Positions 44,902-57,600 of a DNA stretch of 64,000 nt are shown piece by piece (position 1 is the stretch's first letter; each line of letters begins with the position of its first letter). Under the pieces are notes generated by a model, which was not told the origin of the DNA, made no database searches, and was given only the letters and a program-made list of their open reading frames with translations. Source of the stretch: Chalara sp. BL73 (Eukaryota > Ascomycota > Leotiomycetes > Helotiales). The DNA is taken from assembly GCA_918026815.1 (NCBI GenBank), contig CAKJVC010000088.1:310001-374000 (forward strand), written 5' to 3'. Made by a program: the position numbers and the translations under genes.

Positions 44902-46770
44902 CTATTCTCTTCCCATAGCCCACTCGACCTCCTTCAAAACAGCCAAGCATTTCTCGTCTTCCCATCGCCTCGTGATAATCTGTAATCCCACAGGCGCATT
45001 GATATACGCCTCAGGCTCATACAGATCCCAATTGAATTTGTCTTTCTCATTCTTTGGGACGTAATTGGTATCCTTGACGTCGAGTTTGACATCCACGGTA
45101 GTCACAGGGAATGCTACTGCGGCATACTCGAGCATATTCCATTGACTCGTGTATGACCAGTATTTTGCATTGCCGTGTGGTGGAGCCGGGCCTGGGCCCA
45201 CGGGACTGAGGATCGCGTCGACTGGGTGGCCATCCTCGGAGCCTGTAGACAGCCAGAGGTCGTTGTAGAAATCGCGATATGCGTTGCGGCGGACTTTCAG
45301 CTGCGGAGTACAGGATTTAGCATGCCAACGCAACAGGGAAGATACAATGGCTGAGAAAGCTACAAATAAAGGGCGACTGCCACTTACATCCCACACCTCC
45401 TCGACTGTACGATATTTAATATTGCCGCCATCCGTCAAAAGCCACTCCGTGAGTGGCATCACGGTTTCACCTGCCTCTGTTATCTCCTTTCTCACGGCAC
45501 GGCCACCATCCTCAAAGTACAATGCCTGTGTGATGTCCCAACATGTGTCATGGCCACTGGGTTTCCAATCCACGAGCTCAAATCTGTCAGGATACTGCTG
45601 GAGAGCCTTATATACTTCTTTTAAAGCTCGTGTTATAGGTGGATGTGGTGTAACAATGTCATCTGACCACATGAAAGCGATCTTGAGCCTGGGTGGAAGA
45701 GTTACTTGTCGCCATGGTAAGGGAACTAGACCTGTGTCTTTGATCCATGGCGAGTAGGAGAAGTAAGTTTCCATAAAAAGCTCGATACCGGAACGGGTTG
45801 TTGACATTGGCCCATGCGTCCCAGCGATGCTGCTTCACGTTAGGGAGTAATAAAGCAATCCAAAAGAGGAGGGATATACCCATCCTGGCCCTTGACTCCA
45901 GCACTCGCTCCATGTCTACTAAGCCGCCCCGGTGTTGGCTTGATTCCGTAGATCCCACAATTCGCGGCGGGACATCTGATAGAACCTCCAATATCACCAC
46001 CCATTCCCTACCACATAGTCAGTTCCCCCTACGCCGCTAACAAAGTACCTAACTCACAAGAACACTTCCCCGAAAGGATATGAGCGCACTCTCACCCCCC
46101 GAGCTCCCACCCGGCGTCAGATCCAGGTTATGCGGATTCAGCGTCGTTCCATAGATATTTGAACTTGTCTCAAGATGCATGATACATTGCGGCTGCGTCG
46201 TCCGCACATAGAAGACCGCGCCAGCTTCCCATAATATGTCATTAACGCCGCTGGGGCCGGGTTGCGGACTTTTGATGCGTGCAACGAAACTGGCATGATT
46301 GGTGCTGTTTACCATGCCGTGATGCTCTTTGATGGAGATGGGGAGACCGTGGAGGGGTCCTAAGGGGCGGTCTAGGGAGTCCAGGTAGGCCGCACGTTGA
46401 AGTGCCATTTCCGGGAGGAGCTCGGTAGTGCAGTTTAGCTGTTGTTTGGTTAGCCACTTGTTCAAAAATGAGGCACGAGGTGGATGTAGATGCATATTCT
46501 GACCAATTCTTGTGCTAGAGCTGCTCTTCTGAGAAAAGCTTTCGCTACGGTTACACATGTGTACTTTTTGACTCGAATCGCACCTAGTAGCTCAAGTGCA
46601 TCAAGTCCCGTGATCTCGAGTTCTTCCTCGGTTAAGAAATCTTTGGCTAGGGGGGTGACATTCTTTGGTAGAGGCTTTGGGAGACGAGCGAAGTCTAGAG
46701 GCGGTTCTATTGCAGCCAGCGACTTGTCTCTAACATCTAATGCTTGTTGAATAAGCTCCGCAGCACCCAT
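44902..46770 (-). CDS. fungal amidase (amidase-signature family)
   Basis: Five exons (46770-46504, 46438-46058, 46007-45880, 45829-45388, 45300-44902) encode 538 residues, typical for acetamidase/general amidases. These enzymes hydrolyse amides to acid and ammonia through a Ser-cisSer-Lys triad. All parts are visible: Lys126 in [11 protein letters not shown], the GGSSGGES signature (cis-Ser about 202) and [14 protein letters not shown] (nucleophile Ser225). The terminal domain has [20 protein letters not shown]. No signal peptide, so a cytosolic enzyme used for nitrogen scavenging is likely; the exact substrate is unknown. Intron 3 was placed so that [13 protein letters not shown] joins correctly. 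Intron 4 (45301-45387) is 87 nt, in frame and free of stops, so unspliced transcripts would still be translatable with a 29-residue insert. Confidence 0.93.
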
Positions 46771-48367
46771 AGTTAGATATAGGAAGGTGATAACGTTGAA
46801 GAACTCGAGAGTTGTGAAGTATCAGATCACAATACAACTATTCGTGATTTTTTAAAATATCAATCTGATAGTGTATGTAAAGGTGCTTATCTCTAGAAAT
46901 TGTATTTTACGAATTTAGATTGTGCAACGTTGAAGAATGGGATAAGAGCCCTTACAATGAAAGTATAAGCCACTGATAGCTAGCTTGCCAAGATATCACA
47001 CGTGACCTCATATATCAAGAAGAAAGCATCTATCCTTCGAATCTTAACACCAGAATACTCGCAAGTCCAAAGAAGCAACCTGAGTCTTGTTATCATATTC
47101 CTCTGTTACATTCTCCCCATGACTATATATAATTCTCTCCAGCCTCTTCGCAAAGCAAGACAACGACGGGTCTCGGTTTGCCTCGGCATAGCTTCAGATC
47201 AAAAGCATGTTGTACAATCTTAACTTTAAGCCACAAGCTTGCCATTACCGGACCACTGCATTGTAATTCCTACGATGACATTTATAATGGTTTTGCCATC
47301 AACCAATGATCAAAAGTAGCCTTTTAGATCGCGGCTTATCAACCTCCGCAAAGCCGCGCAGAGGCATTGAGGAATTGCAGTACCTGAGCTTCTTGTTCAA
47401 ATGGATATGGAGACACATAGAGTGTAAGTATGGTAAGCTGGGCTTATTACGAGAACGTATGTTTAATTGATTTATACAGCTTTTAAAGGTGCTTCGGCCG
47501 TATTTTGGGGGAGCGGAGGCCGCCCCTTTTCTTTAAGCGAGGATGGCCATGGTCAACCGTTTAAACAAGCTCAAGTTGCATTCCCGGTGACTTCAATAAC
47601 CCCCAGTTGCCGGTATTATCGCACGATGAGCCTCTATACAGCCCAGAGTCTATTTAGAAAATATGAGCTGGGTTAGGAGGATAGATGAATTATCCACCCT
47701 TATTTTTTTAAAGATCTTGTTGTGACATGTGCTATGGCTGAAGTATGAATTGGCTTTATATGACTACTTAGCAGGTTAGAAGAAAATCGTTGTTAAAAGC
47801 AAGGCTGGTGAGTAAAACAAGCACCGAGTATTATACACTACAAATTCCAAAAGCCAAGCAGCAATCTATCATGTTAGCCAATTTTCAATGACAGCTTTGT
47901 CAGCTATAGACCGTGCATTCAGTTTCATATTTCTTTTCCAGTAATGCTAAAAGAATTACTCTAGACAGACAGGATTGTACGGTGTATTCTGTATCGAGCA
48001 TCTATTTTTCTTGGCGGTTGTATGATATCTGCCTATCGATTTACCCGGAAGAATTTTGGTGCGTTTTCTGCTGTTTTAAACCACTTCCCTCCAGGTTCTG
48101 ATAAATTGACCTATTAGGAATGTATGTCGGGCAATTCCGCTTTCCATGAAATGAGCATATCACAAGCATCAGATGCAACCCAACACGGAGCAAAACTCGA
48201 ATCTAGGGGCGGAATAACAATTTATCCGACGATTCTGTGGGACTATGAGGGGTAGAGGGGTAGCAGCCTCTTCTAAATCCGTTGTCATATTTCATGCTGA
48301 AACATTTTTGCAAACTACTGGAGTTGACTTCAACGACTTATTCGTTTTGTTACGTCCACTTCTTGAA
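46771..48367. other. divergent intergenic region, amidase and SDR
   Basis: About 1.6 kb between the amidase start and the dehydrogenase start. No gene recognised. The last 123 bp are open in frame with the SDR from an ATG at 48245, but that extension is unlike SDR N-termini. Confidence 0.5.
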
Positions 48368-49534
48368 ATGTCCATGGAAGGAAAGATAATTGGTGTGACT
48401 GGAGGTGCTAGTGGCATTGGATTGGCCACAGCGAAGCTTCTTTCAAGCAGAGGAGCAACGGTCTCGATTGCAGACGCTGACCCCACAGCTCTACTTAGCG
48501 CAGAAGCCTACTTTAATACACTTTCCGTTCCATTCTCAGTCTCGAAAGTCGACGTTTCGGTCCGTTCTGAAGTCGAAGGTTGGGTCGATGGAATTGTAGA
48601 GAAATATGGCCGGCTAGGTATGTATTCTCGAAATACCCTGATGAGCCAAAAAGTTAACACTAATTCAAAATTTCAGACGGTGCAGCGAATTGTGCCGGAA
48701 TCATAGGGAAACATCATGGTGTTAGGCCGATCGCAGAGCTAGAGGACGATGAATGGCATAAGATCATTGCGGTAAACTTGACTGGAATGATGTATTCCCT
48801 AAGGGCGGAACTCAACAAGATCGCAGATTTTGGATCTAGTATGCGCCTCTGATATTTCCCTTTCGAACAGTTCCAAATTCTTTCGGTGCCCTTATGACCA
48901 CTGTACGTCTACTAACGAGCACCACTAGTTGTCAACATATCCTCAATTCAGGGGGTTATGGGCTTTGCTGGGAGTGCTTCTTATGTTGCCTCCAAACACG
49001 GAGTGATTGGCCTGACTCGAGCTGTATGTTACTAGCCCCTTAGAGAAGCCTCTCATGCCCAAAATGGGCATAAAGTGATGTTCTTAGGGGCTTTTGCTGG
49101 ATTGAATAGCTTTAAGCATATGCTATGAAATTAACATAAGATATACTAACCTTAGAATAAACCTTGTAGGCAGCGAAAGAAGTTGGAGATCGAGAAATAA
49201 GGGTAAACGCCGTCGCACCCGGCGCTATCCTTACACCTCTGCTGAAGAGAGCACAAGAGGTGAATCCAAATGAAGGCTTTGGAAACCCAACAGCAATCAA
49301 GCGTCAAGGAACGGCTGAGGAGATGGCAAATATTATATGCTTCTTGTTGGGCCCTGAGAGTACTTACGTGACTGGTAAGATAGCATTGACCACCGATAAT
49401 TTCGTCACATCGAGATGGAATTGAGCCTTTTCTTTCTTCATTCGCCTCATCACTAGAGTTTCTGGAGGGACGAATACTAACACGACTCTTCCTCAGGCTC
49501 GGTCTATGGCGGTGATGGAGGGTGGGATTGTTGA
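48368..49534 (+). CDS. short-chain dehydrogenase/reductase (classical SDR)
   Basis: Five exons (48368-48617, 48677-48838, 48929-49023, 49170-49374, 49497-49534) give 249 residues, the classical SDR length. It should reduce or oxidise a carbonyl/alcohol with NAD(P)(H). The Rossmann motif TGGASGIG is at residues 11-18, with Asp at the end of beta-2 (SIADAD) pointing to NAD(H). AANCAG stands for the usual NNAG. The catalytic residues Ser143, Tyr156 and Lys160 lie in NISSIQ...YVASK, followed by RVNAVAPGAILTPL and the C-terminal GSVYGGDGGWDC. The start at 48368 (MSMEGK) fits the family; an upstream in-frame ATG at 48245 would add 41 unrelated residues. The substrate is unknown. The last exon is only 38 nt. 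The divergent amidase gene is 1.6 kb away, with no evidence of a shared pathway. Confidence 0.92.
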
Positions 49535-49936
49535 TGAATACAGAGAGGCAGACTGATTTTTTTAATGAAAAAAAGGCTCGAGTGAGACACAATTTTTGGT
49601 ATTAAGCCATGTGGTGGCTGGGTATAATGTACGTACAGTGGTCTAAGCCAGAATCTAGTCCTCAATCTATTCATGATCAACGAGTACGTTTCTTAGTAGT
49701 CAATGATCTTAGTCCATAATAGTTCCAAAAGTTCAGTAAAATGAAATGACCGAAGCCAACCTTGCGCCAGCTTGTAAGCTCTATTCCATGCTCGAAACCC
49801 AGATTTACCAGGTCAATACCTAGACAATATTCATGGACATTAATCTTTTGTCGCCAATCCGTTCCCTCTAGTTAGAGTATGCAAAGCATATCTCTTTAAC
49901 TACCAATACTAGACGTAAGTATAGACGATTCTACGT
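49535..49936. other. convergent intergenic segment
   Basis: About 400 bp between the SDR and SLATT stop codons; no gene seen. Confidence 0.5.
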
Positions 49937-50890
49937 CTAACGTTTTGCAGAGGCTGTCACGCCTCCGCTTTTATTAGGCTTTGATTTGGTGTAAGTTGCA
50001 GATTTGTTCTTGGCTTGTGTAGCTCTGGCCTTCGCAAAACGGTCGAAAGACTCGCTGATGACCTGCTCTTTGGTGACACCTTCCTTCACAATGCCACCAT
50101 ACATCACTTCCTCCAAGAACATTTCTACTTTCTCGAACTCGACCCAATCATTCTTATACCTATCTGGTACTCCACCATTGTGCATCAATGCTATGATTCC
50201 AGCAACTACAGTGTTTACTGCGGCAATGGCGGTTAGAGCATGGCCGTTGCTTTTTTCAGCTGCGAGCGCGGTCATAGCTGCACCAATGCCTAGCCTAGAG
50301 CATATCTCATTAGCGGAGAACTCAATGATTACATTTCTGTAACAAGAACCGTGGATAATGATGACAATGTGTAGTCATTGTGGAGCCAGGACTGAAGAGC
50401 AAAGAAAGACGAAAAGTACATACTGTGCCATTAGGGCAAAGTTCAAGAAAGCTGAAGTCAAGTAATAACGTAGCTGGCTCAAGAACCGGGCTGTGATTAC
50501 GTCTTTATAGAGACCGTCAGGAAGCCCTCTTGGCGGCCACCAGGCGGATTTGGTATAAAGTAGAGTATGTTCTTCGTCAAAGCTACATGCTCCGATTGCT
50601 TGACAGATGTATACATGATCTATCTTGCTCAACTGAATCATTCGGACGGGCTCGGCGGTAGGATCCTTGAGCGAGGGTACACGGCCCTCTCCGCCTCCCT
50701 CTCCACTGGGTGGTCCATCGAGCCCCCCTAGATAAGAGTATTCCTTTGTGTGTTCACCAGGGGAAGCCCTTCCTTGCATCAAGTCTGGCTCAAGATGGTG
50801 GAGGTGCTCCATCATGGTCCCGTACGATGAGTGTTGTGGCATGTAGAGAGCAGGAAGTTCGTGAGGTCGGGGAATGACATAGAAAGCCAT
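49937..50890 (-). CDS. SLATT-domain (fungal type) two-TM protein
   Basis: Two exons (50890-50424 and 50294-49937) encode 274 residues. The C-terminal half matches fungal SLATT (SMODS and SLOG-associating 2TM effector): LYKDVITARFLSQLRYYLTSAFLNF, then TM1 (AFLNFALMAQLGIGAAMTAL), TM2 (HALTAIAAVNTVVAGIIALM), and the conserved GGVPDRYKNDWVEFEKVEMFLEE. In bacteria SLATT proteins are membrane effectors coupled to nucleotide second messengers and thought to form pores; the role in fungi is unknown. The N-terminal 150 residues are Pro/Gly/His-rich, without a domain. The C-terminus is basic (KSKPNKSGGVTASAKR). The intron join (ALMAQ|LGIGAAMTAL) restores TM1 and lies inside it. The gene is head to head with the Ap4A phosphorylase across 745 bp. 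Confidence 0.87.
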
Positions 50891-51635
50891 GGTTTGAGTG
50901 AGCTTTCGTCATGAAGGAGAAGATCTCCTAAACTGGAGGAAGGAAGGTACCAGCTGTACAGAATGACCATGGATAGTCCGGGCGCTTGCTGCACCGAGAA
51001 GGAATCGAACATGAAAAGCGCCAAAGCGAGGAAAGATTACCATTGAGCAGGTGGCTCATGGCATGGCTGTTGGATCGTGCATTTTGTATATCATGCAACA
51101 GATAAAGACGTACTTTCATTCACTTGTTACTCGAAATTTTGACGAGGTTTATGAAGGGTCAAGGAAGTGATGCATTGACTATGGAAGCTACGTTCCAGAC
51201 ATATACCTATGAAGCAAGGAGGCGCACTAACGTATTAGCCCGTATCAAAATTAAGCAGAAGGAGCGTACAAATATGTACTTGCTTGGCATGATACAAAAA
51301 CATTTCCAGGGGTATTCCGCGTCCAGTTTCTTTTTTGTGCATTACGATTAGGTTACCCTGTGCCGGAGATCACCCAAAGACACTGACTTCGCCGCCAGAT
51401 ATGCTTGTATAGTTTGATGCGTGGATATGGCTCTATGGTGATGTGAGACGCCGAAAACTCAAGATTGATACCCCGTCAGGTAGAATTGAAAGGTTTAATG
51501 GGAAATATACAGTTCGTGACACCACTTCCAAATGCTAAGAGGTGAGATCCCTGTCACTGTTCAACTTCAAGCCTGAGAGAAGGCTGAAAACAACATCTTC
51601 ACACCCCACTATAGAACCCGAACAGTATTATCACT
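50891..51635. promoter_or_regulatory. shared upstream region of SLATT and Ap4A phosphorylase genes
   Basis: A 745 bp interval between divergent starts. No gene was recognised. It must hold both promoters, but no individual element was identified. Confidence 0.45.
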
Positions 51636-52684
51636 ATGGCTTCATTAAACAATCTGCCAGTTTTGATACGGGACAGATTCAAATCGGCACACGAACATGG
51701 CGATTTGAATTTCTTCGAGACCCGAGTAACAATCTTGCAGTGTTATGGATCTCTGGTATGATTTTGCTTAACATGCTCAACACATATCTCATGATACTAA
51801 GCAATCACCGCAGTTTCAACTGCGCTTTTCTCCAGCTTTAGCGAACAAACCAAAGAACACCAAGCCTCGAGAACCGGGAGAGGGGCCTATCAATCCTTTT
51901 CTAAATCCCGAAGAGGCTCTCTTGGTTACCGAACTCGGGTCTTCGCATATTATCGTTCTCAACAAATTCTCGATCATTCCAGGGCACTTCATTCTGGTAA
52001 CGAAGGAATACAAATCCCAAATAGAACTACTCGAGGAAGATGATGTTGTGGCAGCGTACAATTGTATTAAAGCGTACCAGAACCACGGGGAAGAACTCTT
52101 CGGCTTTTTCAATTCGGGCGAGCATTCTGGAGCCTCTCAACCTCATCGGCATATTCAGTTTTTGCCAGTTGAGGCTATGCGCACCGGAATCGAAAATGAA
52201 TTGAAGTGGGACATATTGGCAGATTCGTTGGTGGACTCTGTAGGTGTGTATATCTAATGACTTGGGATAGCTTGGTCTGACAATAGTAGTAGATCTGCCT
52301 TTTACATATTTCGCATCACCCATCCCAGAGTCGCCGAGTCCCAAGAAACTTCACGAAATATATCTTGGACTTTATAATAGGGCTTGCAGGATAGCTAGGA
52401 AGCCTGCTGCAGATACTTCTCAAGCATCGGAATCTTCCATAAGCTACAACCTTGGCATCACTAACAAAGTAATGGCCATCTGCCCACGCACGAATGAAGG
52501 AACATCTCTTGATGATGAAGAGCATAATTCTATTGGATTTGTTGCTCTCAATGGCACAATATTGGGAGGCACCTTGTTAGTTAAGAATGAGTCGGAATGG
52601 AATGCATTAAGAGGGGACGAATCGAAGCTGCAACATGTCCTAGGCTGTATTGGGATCAGACACGACATTGAACGGAAGATTTAG
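51636..52684 (+). CDS. diadenosine tetraphosphate phosphorylase (Apa1/Apa2 type)
   Basis: Three exons (51636-51755, 51814-52243, 52293-52684) encode 313 residues, the usual length. The enzyme splits Ap4A with phosphate to ATP and ADP, controlling the alarmone level in the cytosol. The HIT-superfamily nucleotide-binding motif is SGASQPHRHIQFLPV with His151 and His153; upstream is SHIIVLNKFSIIPGHFILVTKEY, and the C-terminal part has DLPFTYFASPIP and YNLGITNKVMAICPR, all family marks. The C-terminal block FVALNGTILGGTLLVKNESEW completes the ATP-adenylyltransferase domain. Phases agree at both introns. The start is the ATG in MASLNNLPVLIRDRF. It is divergent from the SLATT gene, a pairing that could be meaningful because SLATT proteins answer to nucleotides, but this is inference. 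Confidence 0.93.
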
Positions 52685-52801
52685 GCCATAAAATTGTTCT
52701 GCGAAAGCTTAGAAACCAACGGGCGACGTCATACTACTCAACATCTGGAACAGGCCTGGAATTCTTCCTCATACACGAGCTTTAAGGCTAATATCAATGT
52801 T

Positions 52802-54617
52802 TCAATCCTCGGACTGCTCTTGAAGCTCGTCCCACTTTTTTCGACAGGTAGCATTCCCGAAATGATATGATCCACCGTGGTTGGCAATGTATTCTCCCAC
52901 CTGTTTCCAAGGGACTTTCGACTTTGATGATTTAGCCATCATCTTACGCACCGCCTTCTTCAGAAGCCGGACCTATTATGAGTGTCAGCCAAGTGCCGCC
53001 ATGACTTGAAATGTAGTACTTGCATCATTCTCGGTCCACTCTGGCTTTCTGACACGTTGTGCCTTATTCTTAGTCAGAGTCCGGAATCGACCCCTCAATG
53101 TCGATTCGGCTTCTGTGAACCCTCCTTGTTGACGAATATCTTTGTACGACATGCCAGCTAGCTTCGATCTGACGAGGAAACTGTCCTTCTCATCCCGATG
53201 ATGCATTGCCTGTATCGTCTCATGAGACTGAAGCAACTCCATCCAACTTTGACTATCGGCTCCCATAGTGTCTGGTTCACTTCTTTTGTGTTTCGAAGGC
53301 GCAGTAGTTGTAATTGCTTCTTGCTGTTTACCGTCAACACTGTAAGTTGTGCTTGGTCTCGTTTCGTGATTGTTGTTTGATTTGTTTTTCAATGATCTCC
53401 TTTTGCTGCTTTTGTTTGACTCGTAGTCATTACTTGGCAATGTGTGAACTATTCTTTGAGAAGGAATAGAATCCGGAAGTACCTGTCGCGGACGTATTGG
53501 GACAGGCTGTAATAATATCGCTGATGCAGGGCCTGAAGAATCGTCCTCTCCAGAACTCGCAACTATGCTAATCTCCGACGTTGAGAGTGTTCCTTCTTTA
53601 CCAGATTCAGAAGATGGTACTGGTCCGGCAGGTTCACTGATCATTAACGCCTTGGGTGAGATGGTAATGGAACCTGCTAGTTGTGGCTGAGGTGACCAAG
53701 AGCTGGTTGCCCCGCAGCATTCAACAGTCCATATATCGCCATGATCCTGCTGCATACTATTTTGCTGGTGAGCTTCTAAAGGTGGTAAACCATCATGGGA
53801 GAATGGCAGTGTGTAATAGTCGTTATAATGCTCGCCGCCATTTTGGACAACTCCTGATGACCAAGGGTTCTTTGTTACGGCGTTATTTGTTGTTGATGTG
53901 GTTGAATACATCATGTAGAATGGATCAATTGGCCCAGAAATGGGAGAGTTGCTAACATAAACCGAAGTACTACTTTTTGAGGCTTTGAATCGAGCATCTG
54001 CTTGGTAAGGTTGTTGTGCTCGGACCGAGCTCCAGGCTGAATGATGCGAAGGGAGATCGGATCCGTTAAATTGGTGGTAAGCGTAGTCTTTCATATTGTC
54101 TTTTCCTGTTGACAATCCGACAAGGCTACTGTTTCGACGCGTAGAAGTCGGCTGAGAATAGTCGTTTCCTATCATCAAGTTCTGATCGTTGAAGCAATTT
54201 GCATCTGGACTCTGCTCATCATTCATGTGTTTGGCTGTGTACTGCCTGTCCTGAGCATTATGTTGACCATTGGCTGCAGCGCCGTATGACACTCTCTTTT
54301 GGTGAACAATATTCTGGTTCTGTTCCTGTGATGGAAAGTATCCAGAGTATAAAGAACCAAACTATTGTATTTAGTTATTCAGTTAAATTGTTCAGCAATG
54401 GCTAACTTACTGAAAAGTTTTCGTTATCGTCGATGTTATTAAGGCCATGCTCCCATATATCAGATGCAGGCGTAGCCACGGACCTGAAGACACCCCAAGC
54501 GTTTACATCGTTATTCGTCATCTCGACAAGCCTTTGATGCACCGACTCCACTCTTTGGTTAGATACAAAGGTTTCGAAGGCATTCGAGACAGTTCGGGGT
54601 CGTGCGTTGATAAACAT
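52802..54617 (-). CDS. Myb/SANT-like DNA-binding protein, apparent frameshift in the Myb domain
   Basis: Exons 54617-54411, 54361-53024 and about 52973-52802. The N-terminal 440 residues are low-complexity (Ser, Asn, Gln, Thr); then come SYKDIRQQGGFTEAESTLRGRFRTLTKNK and RKPEWTENDVRLLKKAVRKM, and last VPWKQVGEYIANHGGSYHFGNATCRKKWDEL, a fungal Myb-like domain. The protein is presumably a nuclear transcription regulator. The second and third blocks are in different frames: one extra base near 52917-52921 (minus-strand AAGTCCGAAAGTCCC) separates them. Intron 2 (52974-53023) fits only a GC donor (GCAAGT) for the RLLKKAV frame. A GT-AG alternative from 53018 to about 52912 would keep the final frame but delete the first Myb helix. 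The extra base may be a sequencing error, a recent mutation or a sign of that alternative. Confidence 0.72.
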
Positions 54618-57600
54618 TATGATAGCGTCTCACCGCTATGATGTCTTAGGATCATGTAGCTTTTCGGGACGATTGCTTCTAACTCGGATGCTAGACGTGC
54701 TTCAAGGCTTGAATGCATGAACAAGTACGCCTTCCCGCCTGTAGAAGGTATGCAGAAACCTCCAAGCTCCAGAAAATATATAGGCGGTCAAGAAATGTTC
54801 TGAGTTCTAATATGGAAGGAAGAATTTGAACCCGATGTGGGTAATATGAGAATATTATTGTAAAATCAATGGCTCTGACACTACAAGCAAGTCAGTGTTC
54901 GTTTGGCGTACGATATCTGCGCTAGACCTGTAGACTTTTTTTGGTTATCACCAAGTCACAAGTGGAAACAGCGGAGTAGCGATACTTATAGCGGGCCAGC
55001 ATTTGCTTCTATCCAACTAATGAGTTTCTTATATGCACACAAAGCCCAATAATTCACTTTCGAACCAGATGAACGCCTCCTGGACATGTAAAAATTAGAT
55101 GTTCAAAGATTTTGGGGGCCATTAATACGTCGGAGATGGCAGTATCAAAAAAGCACAATTATCGTGCTAGAGATAGGGTTTCTATGCTAGTTTCAAGGCA
55201 GTCAGGTACAACTTGATTGGGAAGAGACTCCTCTCAGAGATCCCTGGAAGAATTCAAAGCCGGACCGTGTTCCCTTCTCTGGACTACTATCTTTATTTTA
55301 CTTGTCATTTATTTCGATTTATCCGTGTCAGGACTTTTCTTGGTCACGGGCTGTCTAATCTTCCCGTCCTTGCTTGAGCAGAATCAGAGCGGATGTTTTG
55401 TTCGATATTGGAGCTCCATTATACTCATCACCTCACATTTATCATCCGTCAAAAATGTACCCATCCCGTTCTCACGCTTTATCATTACCCAATCAGCGGC
55501 TCATAGTCGGCGGCCCCATAGTACCTTAACGAGCGGCGACTGCGAGCTGCTATTGTATAGTGTAGCTGCAGATGGCCGTGATCATGGCTCTTTAGGAAGT
55601 GTGAGTAAGAAAGTGTTCGCTTGCCTCTCAACATCCTAGTGTGAGGCGGCAACAAAAATTCCACATGATTTCGAAATCGAGCTGTGATCACGAACTGGCT
55701 GTTTATGACAGAGGCAAACAGACGGCTAAGCGCATCAATTCAACGGAGCTCCGGCCGTATGCCTCTAACCATATACAAGACCGTAACGCGACAAACGGCA
55801 TTTGAAGCCCATCATCAACCTTATGGCCATCCTACTAACTCTTCTCCACTTGGCGAATGGATTTGGACGGCAACCTCGCTATTCCTTTTGGGCATCAAAA
55901 CATTCTGTCAAATCCAGAGGTATGGTCTTGTTTTTGTGCTACCAGGTGCCGCGTGCCTACTATAGTCATCTTAATGGAGCAAACATCTTCGTAAGCCACC
56001 TTACAAAGCTTTCAGAAAGTACACCGCCTAATCACTCCCTAATGCTATCTCTCCTATTGTGTTTCTCTAGGCTATAATGTTTAATCGTTAAAGACTTCAG
56101 CAATGAAGACATATGTAATCACCCCTAAAAATCGCCGGCACTTTCCATACCAAGATTCTTCGCCACAAACCTTCCCACGCATCGTACATACGCAAACGGC
56201 GATGCAGAGACAAGGTATCGGTAAACTACACCCAGCGAGGCGCCTAGTGAGCGCGGCATGCTTTAGTAGAAGGTCTCATATCGATATCAACCTATCACAA
56301 GCAGACAATGTAGAAGGGAACACCGTAATAAGCAGTGTCGCTGATTATGATAAAAATGCAATCATCAAATTATAGTTTCCTGTGTTACTCACGGCTTCGG
56401 GCTGGACTCGAGGCGTTGAGCTCTAATTTTCTATCAACTGCGGAAGGCTAAGGTATCGGGAGTTCCATCTTTCCTCTTCCCCATTGAGCACGGGCGGGGT
56501 ATGCATGATCTTGCAGCGGATCTTCGGATGAGAGCATAGCATCCGAAGGGGAGTTTCTTCTTCTTCAAGAAGAAGCTGCAGTGGCACAAGGGTGCTTACC
56601 ATGTAACAACGTTCGCCATCTCTGTTTACATTATCCACGTGATGTGAGACATTCGCGGATCATCATGGCGGGATGATTCTTTTGCTTCCCCGTGGCTGCT
56701 CTGTGGTTTTTGATCTGCGCAGAGCAGGTGATGAATGTATCATGCTTGTTACGGAGATATCTCTTGTTTTGGTTTGACCAATGGAGTGATCGAATGAATT
56801 GGCCGATCTGGGCCTTGTCCGAGTGTGTCTTGGATAAATCCTTATAGCTGTACGTTGGCTAGAGATGGCTCGCAGCTAGAGTTTCCATATTTGAGGGTCA
56901 ATCAGTTGCAGGCTGAGGCGGCAAGCGCAGGACCTAGGAGCCAAGTTCGGCAGGAAAGAAATCTGAGAAATAACTTGAAGTAGCGAGGTGACTATGCGAG
57001 AGAGAGATTAGTACAAGAAGGTTTAACCAAGTTGCATAAATTACCTTGCCACTGTAAGGGTTGGAGGGCCGATATTTTTATCTACCATTAGTTCTTGAAG
57101 CTCCCTCGCCATCTGTCAAAATACAATATTTCATATTTAGCTTCCGCCGCAAATATCCCTCTGTGCCACTGCTCAAGCCACTACTCTCAGAAAGAGCAAA
57201 AATTAGCAGAAAAGAACTCTTATCCCAATTACCCTTCTACGCTCAGTAGAACTATGCTTCAATTCACTAATCTTCGATAGCCCTGGCATCGCCACTACCG
57301 GGATGCCGCCTCGGTTGACTAGTCGGAGTTGTATTCAAAATCCCCCAAATCCCTCAGAATATTTACTTGCTGGGTTCAGGTGAAATTGGTCAGACGACAC
57401 CAAAGATTCTATCATCAGACGTTTTGTGCTTTTTGGAAAGGCTTGTGTTTAAGTAGATTGATAAGGGAGTTTGTGGTTGGGAAGCGTGTTTGGCTAAGAG
57501 GAAAGGAGAGGGTTGCGAGGAAGGTGAGAAGGGTGAAAGGGGAGATCGTGCGGTGTGCAGAATCTGTGTTGGCAACAGATGTTTGGTATATTCATCTCAA

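Noticed and set aside
48245..48367. upstream in-frame extension of the SDR gene
   Set aside because: The added residues do not look like an SDR N-terminus or a targeting peptide; the ATG at 48368 gives the standard start.
54810..54850. second tRNA-like string (minus-strand GGGTTCAAATTC)
   Set aside because: No T-stem pairing and no cloverleaf.
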